DNA of 64,000 nucleotides from CAZQYC01 sp964597495 (GCA_964597495.1 CAZQYC010000003.1:1-64000); one strand, 5' to 3'. Counted from the first letter of the stretch, positions 51,950-61,268 are shown. The notes: generated by a model not told the origin, from the sequence alone. Translations and numbers: made by a program.

Positions 51950-51974
51950 CTAGCGGCTAGGAGCTAGTAGCAAG
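51950..51974. repeat. CTAG heptamer repeat, copy K (compact palindrome)
   Basis: CTAG at 51950, 51957 and 51964 in 7-base steps, flanked by CTTG on the left and CAAG on the right, so the whole unit is an imperfect palindrome without a loop. It lies in the divergent gap between ffh and the CcsA-like gene. Confidence 0.65.
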
Positions 51975-51997
51975 CTGCTGGTTGGGTTGCTTCAACT

Positions 51998-52858
51998 GTG
52001 GCGGCGCTTTATGCGATCATCCGCCTTCCTTACGTCTTACATCGGAACCCCGTGCTCGCGATTGTCATTCTCGCTTGTTACTTGGCAGCCGCTTTATGGC
52101 TTGTCGCGAGCGTATATCGCGCTACGCCCGAGCAGGCACACGGCCGGCGTGTCGCGGGTCTGGGCACGTCGTTCGTCGCTTTATTCGCGCATGCGATTGC
52201 GCTGTGGAAGGTGCTAGCGGCCCAATCGGCGGCGTTAACGCTCGCGGAAACGGCTTCTCTCGTCGGATTCATTCTCGCGTTGCTCGCAGCGATCGCTTGC
52301 CTTAGGCAACCGCGATTCGCCGGAACGAGCGCGGTGTTGTTAGCCATTGCTGGTATCGTCGGCGCGGCAACGGACAAAGGTGCTCAGGCCTTCGTCACCA
52401 CTCAGCACGGCTGGGAATTAAATGCGCACATCGCGCTGTCGGTGTTGGCCTACGCCTTCGTGACCGTCGGCGCCGCCTTTTCGATCGCGATGGCGCTTCT
52501 CGATCAACGTTTGCGACAGCGACAGGCGTTGGGTTGGCTCTCTATCCTGCCGTCTCTCGAAGCAATGGAATCGGCGTTGTTTCAAGCGATCGGTGCCGGT
52601 TTCGCCATTCTTTCGCTGGCGTTGTTCAGCGGTTTCTTTTTTCTTCAAAACTTAAAAGAGCAGCATCTCACCCACAAAGTGATTTTGTCGTGCTTGTCAT
52701 GGCTCATTCTCGGCATCTTGTTACTCGGCCGCTGGCGCTTCGGCTGGCGCGGACGCACGGCGCTTTACTGGACGCTAGGTGGCTTTATCGTGCTGGGTCT
52801 CGCCTACTTCGGCAATAAGCTGGTACTCGAAACCATTCTGGGCAGGCATTGGGGATGA
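51998..52858 (+). CDS. CcsA/YpjD-like membrane protein
   Basis: A 286-residue membrane protein with about eight hydrophobic segments. The central HGWELNAHIALSVLAYAFVT carries the conserved His residues of the cytochrome c assembly (CcsA/CcmC) superfamily, although it lacks a clear WWD motif. The ffh-linked YpjD genes of this family are uncharacterised; a heme-handling role is only inferred. The start is a GTG, and the stop overlaps the CNNM gene start (ATGA). Confidence 0.87.
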   Translation: MAALYAIIRLPYVLHRNPVLAIVILACYLAAALWLVASVYRATPEQAHGRRVAGLGTSFVALFAHAIALWKVLAAQSAALTLAETASLVGFILALLAAIACLRQPRFAGTSAVLLAIAGIVGAATDKGAQAFVTTQHGWELNAHIALSVLAYAFVTVGAAFSIAMALLDQRLRQRQALGWLSILPSLEAMESALFQAIGAGFAILSLALFSGFFFLQNLKEQHLTHKVILSCLSWLILGILLLGRWRFGWRGRTALYWTLGGFIVLGLAYFGNKLVLETILGRHWG

Positions 52859-54189
52859 CCGACCTTTCGACGGGCACACTTGCGAGTTTGGTGATCGTAC
52901 TCATCCTCCTGTCGGCTTTCTTCGCCGCGACGGAGACGGCGCTTATGAGCTTGAACCGCTACCGCTTGCGTCATCAATCGCAGGCTGGCAGCAGCAGCGC
53001 TCGGCTCACCGAGCAATTGCTTTCGCGGCCCGATCGCCTGATCGGCATCATCCTGCTCGGCAATACGTTCGCGAATTTTGGCGCCGCTGCGATCACCAGC
53101 CTGATCTCATTTCGGCTGTGGGGCGATACGGGGATTTCGTTTGCCATCGGCACCATGACGGTTTCGATTTTGATGTTCATTTTCGGCGATCTAGCGCCGA
53201 AGACCTATGGCGCCATTCATCCCGAACGGCTGGCGTTACCGTCGGCGTGGATTTACTCGGTGCTCGTGCGCGTCCTGTATCCGGTTGTATGGGCGGCGAA
53301 TCTAGTCGCCAATGCGCTACTGAAATTACTGGGGGTCTCGCACGAACAAACCGCTTCGCATTCCTTGAGCGCCGACGAATTGCGAACCGTGGTCGCCGAA
53401 GCGAGCGTGATGATCCCGCGCCGCCACCAAAACATGCTGATCAATATCCTCGATCTCGAGAAGATCACCGTGGACGACATCATGGTGCCGCGCAACGAGA
53501 TCACCGGCATCGATGCTCACCTGGATTGGGACGACATTCTCGAAACCTTGCGCACCAGTTCGCACACGCGGATTCCGGTGTACGAAGGAAGTCTCGATAA
53601 GATCGTCGGCATTCTTCACCTGAAGCGGGTCGCGCAATCGCTGGCTCGCGGGGAACTCGACAGGGATCGGCTAGTCGAGCTTGCTCGCAGTCGCGAACCC
53701 TATTTCGTGCCGTCGGGCACGACCCTGAACACGCAATTGCTGAATTTTCAGCGCCTGCGGCGCCGCAGCGCATTGATCGTCAACGAATACGGCGATATCT
53801 TGGGTTTGATCACGCTCGAGGATTTGCTGGAAGAAATCGTCGGCGAGTTTACGACCGACACCGGTCTCTTACACCGCGACATTCACCGCGATGCGGACGG
53901 CAGCTTCGTCGTGAACGGCAGCATCAACGTGCGTACGCTGAATCGACGCTTGGGCTGGAGTTTACCGACCGACGGCCCGCGCACCTTGAACGGATTGATT
54001 TTGGAGTACCTCGAGAACATTCCCGACGTGGGTACTGCATTGAAAATTGGCGCGCAGTCGTTCGAGATCCTGCAGATTGCCGACAACGCCGTGAAGGCAG
54101 TGCGTATTCGCTTGTCCGGCGGCACGAATCCATCCGGCCCACAGCAGTCTTCTGACAAGTCGCCGAAGAAATCAAAAAGCGCTACGTAA
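52855..54189 (+). CDS. CNNM/CorC-HlyC family transporter-like protein
   Basis: A 444-residue protein with a DUF21 membrane domain of about four helices (about 1-190), followed by a CBS pair (about 205-325) and a C-terminal CorC/HlyC domain. LSAFFAATETALMSLNRYRL at the start is typical of DUF21. Family members are linked to magnesium or cobalt efflux. Its last 18 bases overlap the end of the convergent radA gene. It is translationally coupled to the CcsA-like gene. Confidence 0.92.
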   Translation: MTDLSTGTLASLVIVLILLSAFFAATETALMSLNRYRLRHQSQAGSSSARLTEQLLSRPDRLIGIILLGNTFANFGAAAITSLISFRLWGDTGISFAIGTMTVSILMFIFGDLAPKTYGAIHPERLALPSAWIYSVLVRVLYPVVWAANLVANALLKLLGVSHEQTASHSLSADELRTVVAEASVMIPRRHQNMLINILDLEKITVDDIMVPRNEITGIDAHLDWDDILETLRTSSHTRIPVYEGSLDKIVGILHLKRVAQSLARGELDRDRLVELARSREPYFVPSGTTLNTQLLNFQRLRRRSALIVNEYGDILGLITLEDLLEEIVGEFTTDTGLLHRDIHRDADGSFVVNGSINVRTLNRRLGWSLPTDGPRTLNGLILEYLENIPDVGTALKIGAQSFEILQIADNAVKAVRIRLSGGTNPSGPQQSSDKSPKKSKSAT

Positions 54190-55527
54190 TGCGTCGGCCA
54201 AGCGGTCGGTCGCGATCACTTGCATGCCTTCCAAACTTCGCCGCGGCTCGTTGGCGGTGGGGACAATGGCCTTGGTGAATCCATGCTTCGCAGCCTCGCG
54301 TAGTCGCTCTTCGCCATAAGGAACCGGGCGAATTTCACCGGCCAGTCCAAGCTCCCCGAAACAAACCAATCCTTTCGCCAAAGGTACGTCGCGCACACTG
54401 GAGACGATCGAGAGGACTGCAGGCAAGTCCGCCGCGGTTTCAGCGATGTGCACTCCGCCCACTACGTTGACGAACACGTCGTGCCCGCTCGTCGCCATGC
54501 CGCCGTGACGATGCAGTAACGCCAGCAACATCGCGAGTCGCTGCTGTTCGATCCCGACCGCCACGCGGCGCGGATTCATGGCTTGCGATTGATCGACCAA
54601 CGCTTGCACTTCGATCAGCATCGGCCGGCTGCCTTCACGTGCCACCAGCACGGCGCTGCCTGCGACCGGTGCGGAATGCTGCGAGAGGAAAATGGCGGAG
54701 GGATTCTTGACTTCCTTGAGGCCGTCTTCGGACATCGCGAAAACGCCGACTTCGTTGGCGGCGCCAAATCGATTCTTGATGGCGCGCACTAGCCGAAAAC
54801 GCGAACCGGCGTCGCTTTCGAAATAGAGAACGGTGTCGACCATGTGTTCGAGAATTCGGGGACCGGCGATCATGCCTTCCTTGGTGACGTGGCCGATGAT
54901 GATCACGGCGACGCCGCTGGTTTTTGCGAAGCGGACCAGTTGCGCCGCCGATTCGCGCACCTGAGAAGCCGATCCGGGCGACGAATCGACGCCTTCGGTA
55001 TGCATGGTTTGAATCGAATCGATCACCGCGACTTTGGTTTTTACCGCGGTCGCCTCGGCGATCACGGACTCGACCGACGTTTCCGCCAGCAAACGCAACG
55101 TCGGGCTTGCCGTGCCGAGTCGGCGCGCTCTCAGGCTTACTTGGTGCAACGATTCCTCGCCGGTGACATAGAGTGTGGGCGCCGAACGGCTCAGGGAATC
55201 CCCTGCTTGAAGTAACAAGGTTGACTTACCGATCCCCGGGTCACCACCCAATAAAGTCACGGAGCCCGGCACGAGACCGCCGCCTAAAACGCGGTCGAGT
55301 TCGCCGAGCCCGGTGAGGAACCGTGGCGAGTCGCTTTCGTTGATGTCGGTAAGCAGCCGGCTTCCTCCCGTCGACCCCGTCCAGTCGGAACGAGCCGCCG
55401 ACTTCGGCGGCAAGCGGACGGCCGATAACGAATTCCAAGCCCCGCAGGACGGGCATTGGCCCTGCCATTTGAGGCTTTCGTTACCACAATTGTCGCAAAC
55501 GTAGAGAGAACGTGTTTTGGAAGACAT
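54172..55527 (-). CDS. radA: DNA repair protein RadA
   Basis: A 451-residue RadA with an N-terminal C4 zinc finger (CDNCG then CPSCGAWN), the RecA-like Walker A GGDPGIGKSTLLLQ, the RadA-specific KNRFGAANEVGVF, and a C-terminal Lon-like domain. It promotes branch migration in recombination. The ATG at 55527 gives the same distance to the zinc finger as E. coli RadA; an ATG at 55533 is equally possible. No clear ribosome binding site is seen. The end overlaps the CNNM gene. Confidence 0.95.
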   Translation of the reverse strand: MSSKTRSLYVCDNCGNESLKWQGQCPSCGAWNSLSAVRLPPKSAARSDWTGSTGGSRLLTDINESDSPRFLTGLGELDRVLGGGLVPGSVTLLGGDPGIGKSTLLLQAGDSLSRSAPTLYVTGEESLHQVSLRARRLGTASPTLRLLAETSVESVIAEATAVKTKVAVIDSIQTMHTEGVDSSPGSASQVRESAAQLVRFAKTSGVAVIIIGHVTKEGMIAGPRILEHMVDTVLYFESDAGSRFRLVRAIKNRFGAANEVGVFAMSEDGLKEVKNPSAIFLSQHSAPVAGSAVLVAREGSRPMLIEVQALVDQSQAMNPRRVAVGIEQQRLAMLLALLHRHGGMATSGHDVFVNVVGGVHIAETAADLPAVLSIVSSVRDVPLAKGLVCFGELGLAGEIRPVPYGEERLREAAKHGFTKAIVPTANEPRRSLEGMQVIATDRLADALRSAF

Positions 55528-55570
55528 AGACATTGAGTTTAACCAGCCATCCATCATGCCAGCGAATCGA

Positions 55571-55757
55571 CCCTATCAGTCTGTTGAAAAAGGACCTCCT
55601 GTCACTTTTTCGACGTCGCTTGCGAAAACGTGGTTTTCGCGGCGCTCCCCCGCATCTATCTCTATATGGCAAGCACATGAATGTGCTTGATTTCGTTGGA
55701 CCCTCCTTGGTCCGAGCCAGCAGCTTGTTGAAAGGGGTCTTTCAACAAGCTGCTATC
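55571..55757. repeat. Hairpin-rich intergenic element, dispersed repeat copy 2
   Basis: The 342-base gap before the kinase has no gene. Bases 55581-55603 match the minus strand of 17448-17470 (21 of 23). Further hairpins follow: GCGAAAAC...GTTTTCGC (from about 55622), AAGCACATgaATGTGCTT (from about 55671), GGACC...GGTCC (from about 55699), and CAGCTTGTTGAAA...TTTCAACAAGCTG (about 55721-55752). The terminal TGTTGAAA/TTTCAACA words echo the start of the element, so it looks like a composite of several inverted repeats. Confidence 0.6.
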
Positions 55758-55794
55758 TGTGACCGCTCCGACAATTTGCGGGACTGGGGTTCTC

Positions 55795-55800
55795 TATACT
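55795..55800 (+). promoter_or_regulatory. Candidate -10 box for the kinase operon
   Basis: TATACT lies 70 bases before the kinase GTG in a gene-free stretch. No convincing -35 element is found 16-18 bases upstream. Confidence 0.3.
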
Positions 55801-55869
55801 CGGCGTTTGCTACTAACCCCTAAACCACAATTTCAAGGCCTTAGCGGATAACTCTAGACGGAATAGCGA

Positions 55870-58452
55870 GTGCTTAAAGTACTTCGGGACAAACGATTAG
55901 CCTTTATTCCCAGTGTCTCAGCGGCTCTGCTCGTGCTGCTGACGGGCGCCTTTTTGGCCCCGGGTTTCGGTCTTCGGGTCGAAAACTTCGTCTATGACTT
56001 GGCCATGCGGCGGAGCAACGTCCTACCTACCCCGACGATTGCAATCGTTGCGGTCGACCCGGAAAGCACGCGCCGGCTCGGCGCCTGGCCTTGGCCACGA
56101 AGCGTACATGCCCAGCTTTTGAACAAGTTAAGCGATGCCGGAGTTCGTACCGTTGCGTTCGCATTCCCGATGAACGAATCGCAAAACAAGGCTGGTTTAG
56201 ACCAGGTACGCGCGGCCTTGAATCTCCTGCAGTCCACCAATAGCGATGATTCCGCTCAGACTGAGCAGCTTAAAAAGCTGCTCGGCAGTTCGGTTGCGGA
56301 TCTCGATGAGGACGGGGCCTTAGCCGAGGCAATAGCCCATCACGGTAACGTCATCCTTCCGATTGAAGCCGATCTGGCCGAAACAACCTCCGAGTCGACC
56401 AGGGCGACCGTTAGTGATCAGGAGCAAGCACACGCGATCGCCAGCGATGAGGCGTTAAAGGCCGCGCCCGCTGCGGGGCATATTCATTTGCCCGCTTCGC
56501 GTTTGACGGCTGCCGCACGCGGCCTGGCGCACTTGGTTTTGCTGCCGGACGAGGATCAAGTCGTACGCGCCGATATTGCAGCCATACGCGACGGCGACAA
56601 ACTCATTCCGTCGCTGGCGTTGGCACTGGGAGCTTCTCAACAGGGCGTCGACACGAACAAGATTCGATTTTCGGACGAGGCATCGGCCGACTTCGGCGAA
56701 CGCCACTTGGAGTTGGACGACGGGTTTCGCTGGCGCGGAATCTTATTTCCCGCCACGGGAGCACGCGCGATCGCACGCTACTCCTACTGGCAGATTCTCG
56801 CCGGCAATATTCCGGCCGATCAGCTACGCGGCAAAACGATCGTCGTCGGACTGACTGCCGAGAGCACGAACAGCGCCATGACGACGCCCCAGAAAGAAAT
56901 GCGAGCGGCGGCCGGCGTCGTTGCTAGCTTCGCCGCGACCCTGACGAACGAACGGACGTTTTACCGCCCTCTCTGGGGACTTGCGCTGCAGTGGCTTTTG
57001 AGCGCGGGCGTACTGGTTCTCGCCATTTGGTTGTTGCCTCAACTAGGAATGTTGCTCGCCATCGGCATCACTCTCGTGCTTTCATCGGCGCTGGTTGTTA
57101 TGGAAATCGGCATTCTTAATGTGAGCGGCGCCTGGCTACAACTTACGTTGCCCGCGATGGCGCTTTTCGCCGCGGCGATGGGCAGTGGATTTGCTCGGGC
57201 AACCTTTAAGCTGGCAACGCCGCATTCGCGCGGTAACGACCCGGTGGGCAGTCTCCGAACGCTGGGATTGACCTTCCAGGGCCAAGGACAACTCGATTTG
57301 GCATACGAAACCTTCCGACGCTGCCCTGCCGACAAAGAATCCCTCGACTTGATCTACGGTCTTGGGCTCGACTACGAGCGGCGCCGCCAATTCGGCAAGG
57401 CCGCCGAAGTGTATGGCTACATTGCCTCGGTCGATGCGAACTTTAAAGACGTTCAACCACGCCGCGAGCGCATGAAACGCTCGGAGATCGCCCTCAATGC
57501 CGCAACGAAAACCAGCTCAAAGACCGGTAGTGGAGCGGCCAAATCGGCAGCGGTAACGCCCTTGCGGCCGGCTCCGGCCGCAACCGCGAAGGCCGCCACG
57601 GCCAAGCAATCGCTCGGCCGCTATGAAATCGAACGCGAATTGGGCAAAGGCGCCATGGGCGTCGTCTATCTAGGGCGCGATCCGAAGATCAATCGCGTCG
57701 TGGCCATCAAGGCCATCGCCCTTGCCGAGGAATTTGCCGAAGACGATTTGGCGGACGCACGTGCGCGTTTCTTTCGCGAAGCCGAAATGGCAGGTCGCCT
57801 GAATCATCCGGGCATCGTGACCGTTTACGACGCCGGCGAAGATCGCGGGCTCGCCTACATCGCCATGGAATATCTGCGCGGCGAACACTTGAGTCATTAC
57901 TCGGAACCGATACATCTTCTCCCGGTCGCCAAAGTGCTCGCGCTGATGGCGCGCGTCGCGGATGCTCTCGACTATGCGCACAAACAGAATGTGGTTCATC
58001 GCGATATCAAACCGGCTAATATAATGTTCAACGCCGACACGGACGAACTCAAGATAACGGACTTCGGTATCGCCCGATTGACTGATACGAGCAGAACAAA
58101 GACAGGCATTGTGCTTGGCACTCCGTCGTTTATGTCGCCCGAACAACTCGAAGGCCGCCCGCTCGACGGACGATCGGATCTATTTGCGCTGGGGATCGCG
58201 CTCTATCAGTTGCTCACCGGCCAGTTGCCGTTCCGTGCCGATTCGATGACCCGCCTCATGCATAAGATCGCCATCGAACCGCACGTGCCACTGCTCTCTC
58301 TACGTCCCGAATTGCCGGAAATGGCCGAGCAAATCATGGCGCGGGCCCTCGCCAAGTCCGCCCAAGATCGTTATCAAACCGGCGCGGAAATGGCGGTCGC
58401 GCTGCGCGGCTGCATCCGGCTCGTCGCGCGTAAGGACGCGCTCGCACGATGA
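55870..58452 (+). CDS. CHASE2-domain serine/threonine protein kinase
   Basis: An 860-residue membrane receptor kinase. One N-terminal helix (about 13-35) leads to an extracytoplasmic CHASE2 sensor domain (about 40-345). Three membrane helices follow (about 365-440), then a short helical linker with TPR-like character (about 470-540) and an Ala/Lys-rich stretch. The kinase domain is C-terminal (about 580-850): GKGAMGVVY nucleotide loop, VAIKAI Lys, HRDIKPANIMF catalytic loop, DFGIARL, and GTPSFMSPEQLEG. All catalytic residues are present. The start is GTG. The gene overlaps the PP2C phosphatase by 4 bases. Confidence 0.92.
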   Translation: MLKVLRDKRLAFIPSVSAALLVLLTGAFLAPGFGLRVENFVYDLAMRRSNVLPTPTIAIVAVDPESTRRLGAWPWPRSVHAQLLNKLSDAGVRTVAFAFPMNESQNKAGLDQVRAALNLLQSTNSDDSAQTEQLKKLLGSSVADLDEDGALAEAIAHHGNVILPIEADLAETTSESTRATVSDQEQAHAIASDEALKAAPAAGHIHLPASRLTAAARGLAHLVLLPDEDQVVRADIAAIRDGDKLIPSLALALGASQQGVDTNKIRFSDEASADFGERHLELDDGFRWRGILFPATGARAIARYSYWQILAGNIPADQLRGKTIVVGLTAESTNSAMTTPQKEMRAAAGVVASFAATLTNERTFYRPLWGLALQWLLSAGVLVLAIWLLPQLGMLLAIGITLVLSSALVVMEIGILNVSGAWLQLTLPAMALFAAAMGSGFARATFKLATPHSRGNDPVGSLRTLGLTFQGQGQLDLAYETFRRCPADKESLDLIYGLGLDYERRRQFGKAAEVYGYIASVDANFKDVQPRRERMKRSEIALNAATKTSSKTGSGAAKSAAVTPLRPAPAATAKAATAKQSLGRYEIERELGKGAMGVVYLGRDPKINRVVAIKAIALAEEFAEDDLADARARFFREAEMAGRLNHPGIVTVYDAGEDRGLAYIAMEYLRGEHLSHYSEPIHLLPVAKVLALMARVADALDYAHKQNVVHRDIKPANIMFNADTDELKITDFGIARLTDTSRTKTGIVLGTPSFMSPEQLEGRPLDGRSDLFALGIALYQLLTGQLPFRADSMTRLMHKIAIEPHVPLLSLRPELPEMAEQIMARALAKSAQDRYQTGAEMAVALRGCIRLVARKDALAR

Positions 58453-59285
58453 TGGGCAACATGACGCTCCGTGGCAAAATACGCTCCGCTAGCCTGACGG
58501 ACGTCGGACGCGTGCGCGAACACAACGAGGACACGATCGGCGTGGACGCCGACATCGGACTCATGGTGCTGGCGGACGGCATGGGCGGTTACAACGCAGG
58601 CGAAGTCGCCAGCGGGCTCGCGGTCAAGACCATCATGAGCCTCGTGAAGGAAGCGGTCGACAAACAGAATTTGAACGGGGTCGACGCCGGATCCGGCTTG
58701 TCGCGGCCGAGTATTGTTCTGCGGGATGCCATCGTTCGCGCCAATAAGATCATCTATCAAACTGCGAAGACGCAACCGCAGTGCGAAGGCATGGGCACCA
58801 CGATCGTTGCCTGCATCTTTGCGGACAACAAAGTGTCGGTCGCGCACGTGGGCGATTCGCGCGCTTATCGATTACGAGCCAACCACTTCGAGCAGCTCAC
58901 CATGGACCATTCGCTTTTGCAGGAGTTGGTCGATCGCGGCTTCTATTCGCAGGCGGAGGCGGCGCGGGCAACGAACAAAAACTACGTGACGAGAGCGCTC
59001 GGTGTCGAACCGACCGTCGAAGTCGAGATTCACGAACATCCGGTCGCCAAGGGTGATTTCTACATCCTCTGTTCCGATGGCCTATCGGACATGGTCGAGG
59101 ACGAAGATATCCATTTAACTATAAGCACCTTTAGTGCTAATCTTGAAACAGTAGCTAAGCAATTGATCCAGCTGTCCAACGATAATGGCGGTCGGGATAA
59201 CGTGTCGCTCATCCTCACGCAGGTCCTCGAATCGTTTGCGATGAGGAAGGGTGTGGTCGGCAAGATTATGGGCTGGTTCGACTAA
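58449..59285 (+). CDS. PP2C-family serine/threonine phosphatase
   Basis: A 278-residue phosphatase with the metal-binding motifs VREHNEDTIG, VLADGMGGYNAGE, VAHVGDSRAYRLR, SDGLSDMV and RDNVSLIL in order. It should reverse phosphorylation by the kinase that is translationally coupled to it (ATG overlaps the kinase stop). The kinase-phosphatase pair is typical of bacterial Ser/Thr signalling operons, including those next to type VI secretion genes, but no secretion gene is found here. Confidence 0.93.
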   Translation: MMGNMTLRGKIRSASLTDVGRVREHNEDTIGVDADIGLMVLADGMGGYNAGEVASGLAVKTIMSLVKEAVDKQNLNGVDAGSGLSRPSIVLRDAIVRANKIIYQTAKTQPQCEGMGTTIVACIFADNKVSVAHVGDSRAYRLRANHFEQLTMDHSLLQELVDRGFYSQAEAARATNKNYVTRALGVEPTVEVEIHEHPVAKGDFYILCSDGLSDMVEDEDIHLTISTFSANLETVAKQLIQLSNDNGGRDNVSLILTQVLESFAMRKGVVGKIMGWFD

Positions 59286-59348
59286 CCCATAAACGTTTAT
59301 TTGTATGTATTACTCATTCATCGCGATAGCGGGTAACGAGGGAAAAAA

Positions 59349-60056
59349 ATGGCGCGGCTAATTCTAAGCCTCGAAGGTCAAGTGCTGGCCGAATACAACA
59401 TGAACAAGGAGCGCTACACCATCGGCCGATTGCCGGACAACGATATCCGCATCGACAACGCCGCCGTGAGCGGCCATCACTCGCTCATCATCAATATTCT
59501 GAACGATTCTTTTTTGGAAGATTTGAACAGCACGAACGGTACCTACGTCAACGGCAAACTCATCAAGAAGCACGCGCTGCAAAACGGCGACGTGATTACG
59601 GTAGGACACCATCAGCTACGTTTCGCCGATTCGCATGCGGCCGAACAAGAGCCGGATGAGTTCGAAAAGACGATGATCATCACGCCGGGATCGGCGATGG
59701 CGACCAAGGCGGCACAACGGGCTTCGGATGCGATTCCGGTCCGCCCTGCGCCCGGCGCGTCTAAGATCGATTCACCCGTTGCGTTACCCAAAGCAAAACT
59801 CCAGGTATTGAGCGGTGCCTTCGCCGGGCGCGAGCTGGAGCTCACCAAGGCGCTTACCACGATGGGACGGCCGGGAATTCAAGTCGCAGCCATTACGAGA
59901 CGGTCCGATGGTTTCTCCATCGTGCACGTCGACGGCGGTGCGCAAAACAGCTATCCGCAAGTCAACGGCAAGCCGATCGGCGAACAAGCCTGCAAATTAA
60001 AGGATAACGACGTCATTCAGTTGGCCGGCGTGAAGATGGGGTTCTACCAGGCATAA
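59349..60056 (+). CDS. FHA domain protein with second, degenerate FHA-like domain
   Basis: A 235-residue protein. The N-terminal FHA domain (about 3-93) has the phosphothreonine-binding residues GRLPDNDIRI, VSGHHSLI and STNGTYVNG. A linker follows, then a second FHA-like fold (about 145-235) in which the first loop reads TMGRPGIQVAAITRRSDG and the NG turn appears in PQVNGKPIG; the SxxH motif is weak. It probably binds the phosphorylated kinase or its targets. It follows the phosphatase by 63 bases that include the palindrome ATAAACGTTTAT (59289-59300). Confidence 0.9.
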   Translation: MARLILSLEGQVLAEYNMNKERYTIGRLPDNDIRIDNAAVSGHHSLIINILNDSFLEDLNSTNGTYVNGKLIKKHALQNGDVITVGHHQLRFADSHAAEQEPDEFEKTMIITPGSAMATKAAQRASDAIPVRPAPGASKIDSPVALPKAKLQVLSGAFAGRELELTKALTTMGRPGIQVAAITRRSDGFSIVHVDGGAQNSYPQVNGKPIGEQACKLKDNDVIQLAGVKMGFYQA

Positions 60057-60069
60057 CGCTGCGCGAAGA

Positions 60070-60170
60070 TTAGCTACTAGCAGCTAGCGACTAGCCAGAG
60101 TCGGATTCTTGCGTCGCTCGCAGGATGCTCGCTACGGATCTCTTTGCTTTCTGGCTAGTGGCTAGCCGCT
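60070..60170. repeat. CTAG heptamer inverted repeat, copy L
   Basis: Left arm has TTAG at 60070 and CTAG at 60077, 60084 and 60091 and ends CCAGAG. Right arm begins TTCTGG and has CTAG at 60155 and 60162. The 50-base loop includes GGATTCTTGCG. It lies between the convergent FHA and alr genes, where it could work as a terminator for both. Confidence 0.78.
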
Positions 60171-60176
60171 TTATCT

Positions 60177-61268
60177 TTAGACATACTCCACCGCTACTCG
60201 CTGGCTGATCCCGCAGACAAGTTCGTAAGCGATTGTCCCGGCGCAATCTGCCACCTGCTCGACCGGGAGTGCCTCTCCCCATAGGGTCACATTAGCGCCT
60301 ACTTGCGCATCGTCGAACCCCTCCAGGTCGATCGCAATCATGTCCATCGAAACGCGGCCGGCGATAGGGAGCATACGATCGTGGACCAAGACCGGCGACC
60401 CGTTTCCGACCTGGCGCGGGTAGCCATCGCCATAACCGATCGCCGCAATTCCAATTCGAGTATCGCGAGTCGCTTGCCACGCGCCCCCATACCCGACCGA
60501 TTCACCCGCTTTAACTGCGCGCACGGCAATAAGACGCGTGGTTAGCGTCATGGCTGGCTTGAGTCCTAGCTCAGATCCGGTTTGCTTGGGGAAAGGCGCA
60601 ATGCCGTACAACATCAGTCCCGGCCGAACCCATTCCGTGCGCGCCTCGGGCCACGCAAACAGTCCCGCCGAGTTGGCAATGCTGCGTTCCATTCCCAGTG
60701 AATCCCCCACTGCACGAAACTTGGCAATTTGCGCCGCTGTCTTCGAATCGTTGACGTCGTCCGCGTTCGCAAGATGCGTCATGAGCCTCGGGGCGTCGCG
60801 CAACGCTTGAATGGCGCGCACGCGCTGCAAGGCGATCGAAAAATCCTCGAGCCGAAAGCCTAGTCGATTCATTCCGGTATCGACCTTTAACCAGGCACGT
60901 AGCGATCGTGTGCCGCGCCATGATTCGAGCAAATCGAGTTGTTCCCAGGTATGGACGACGACCTCCAAGCGATGCGCGGCTGCCGCATCCACTTCCTCGC
61001 GTGTAAACACGCCTTCCAACAAGACGATAGGATGCGCGAGACCCGCGCTGCGGAGAGCGAGCGCTTCCGCCAATCGGGCGACGCCGAATGCGTCGGCGCC
61101 GTTCAATGCACGGGCCGTAGGCACGAGCCCGTGCCCATACGCATTCGCTTTGATGACGGCCATCACCTTGGATTGCGGCGCTCGTGCCCGCACCACGCTC
61201 AGGTTGTGCTTCAACGCCACGCTATCGATGAGCGCACGCGGTCCGAAATCGCTGTCCCGCAAACTCAT
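60177..61268 (-). CDS. alr: Alanine racemase
   Basis: A 363-residue fold-type III PLP enzyme. The PLP Lys is in VMAVIKANAYGHG, and the second catalytic residue, a Tyr, in SVGYGGAW. It makes D-alanine for peptidoglycan. The length is usual. It follows dnaB by 25 bases on the same strand, the common dnaB-alr order of proteobacteria. The ATG at 61268 fits the family; there are about eight residues before the conserved part. Confidence 0.95.
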   Translation of the reverse strand: MSLRDSDFGPRALIDSVALKHNLSVVRARAPQSKVMAVIKANAYGHGLVPTARALNGADAFGVARLAEALALRSAGLAHPIVLLEGVFTREEVDAAAAHRLEVVVHTWEQLDLLESWRGTRSLRAWLKVDTGMNRLGFRLEDFSIALQRVRAIQALRDAPRLMTHLANADDVNDSKTAAQIAKFRAVGDSLGMERSIANSAGLFAWPEARTEWVRPGLMLYGIAPFPKQTGSELGLKPAMTLTTRLIAVRAVKAGESVGYGGAWQATRDTRIGIAAIGYGDGYPRQVGNGSPVLVHDRMLPIAGRVSMDMIAIDLEGFDDAQVGANVTLWGEALPVEQVADCAGTIAYELVCGISQRVAVEYV

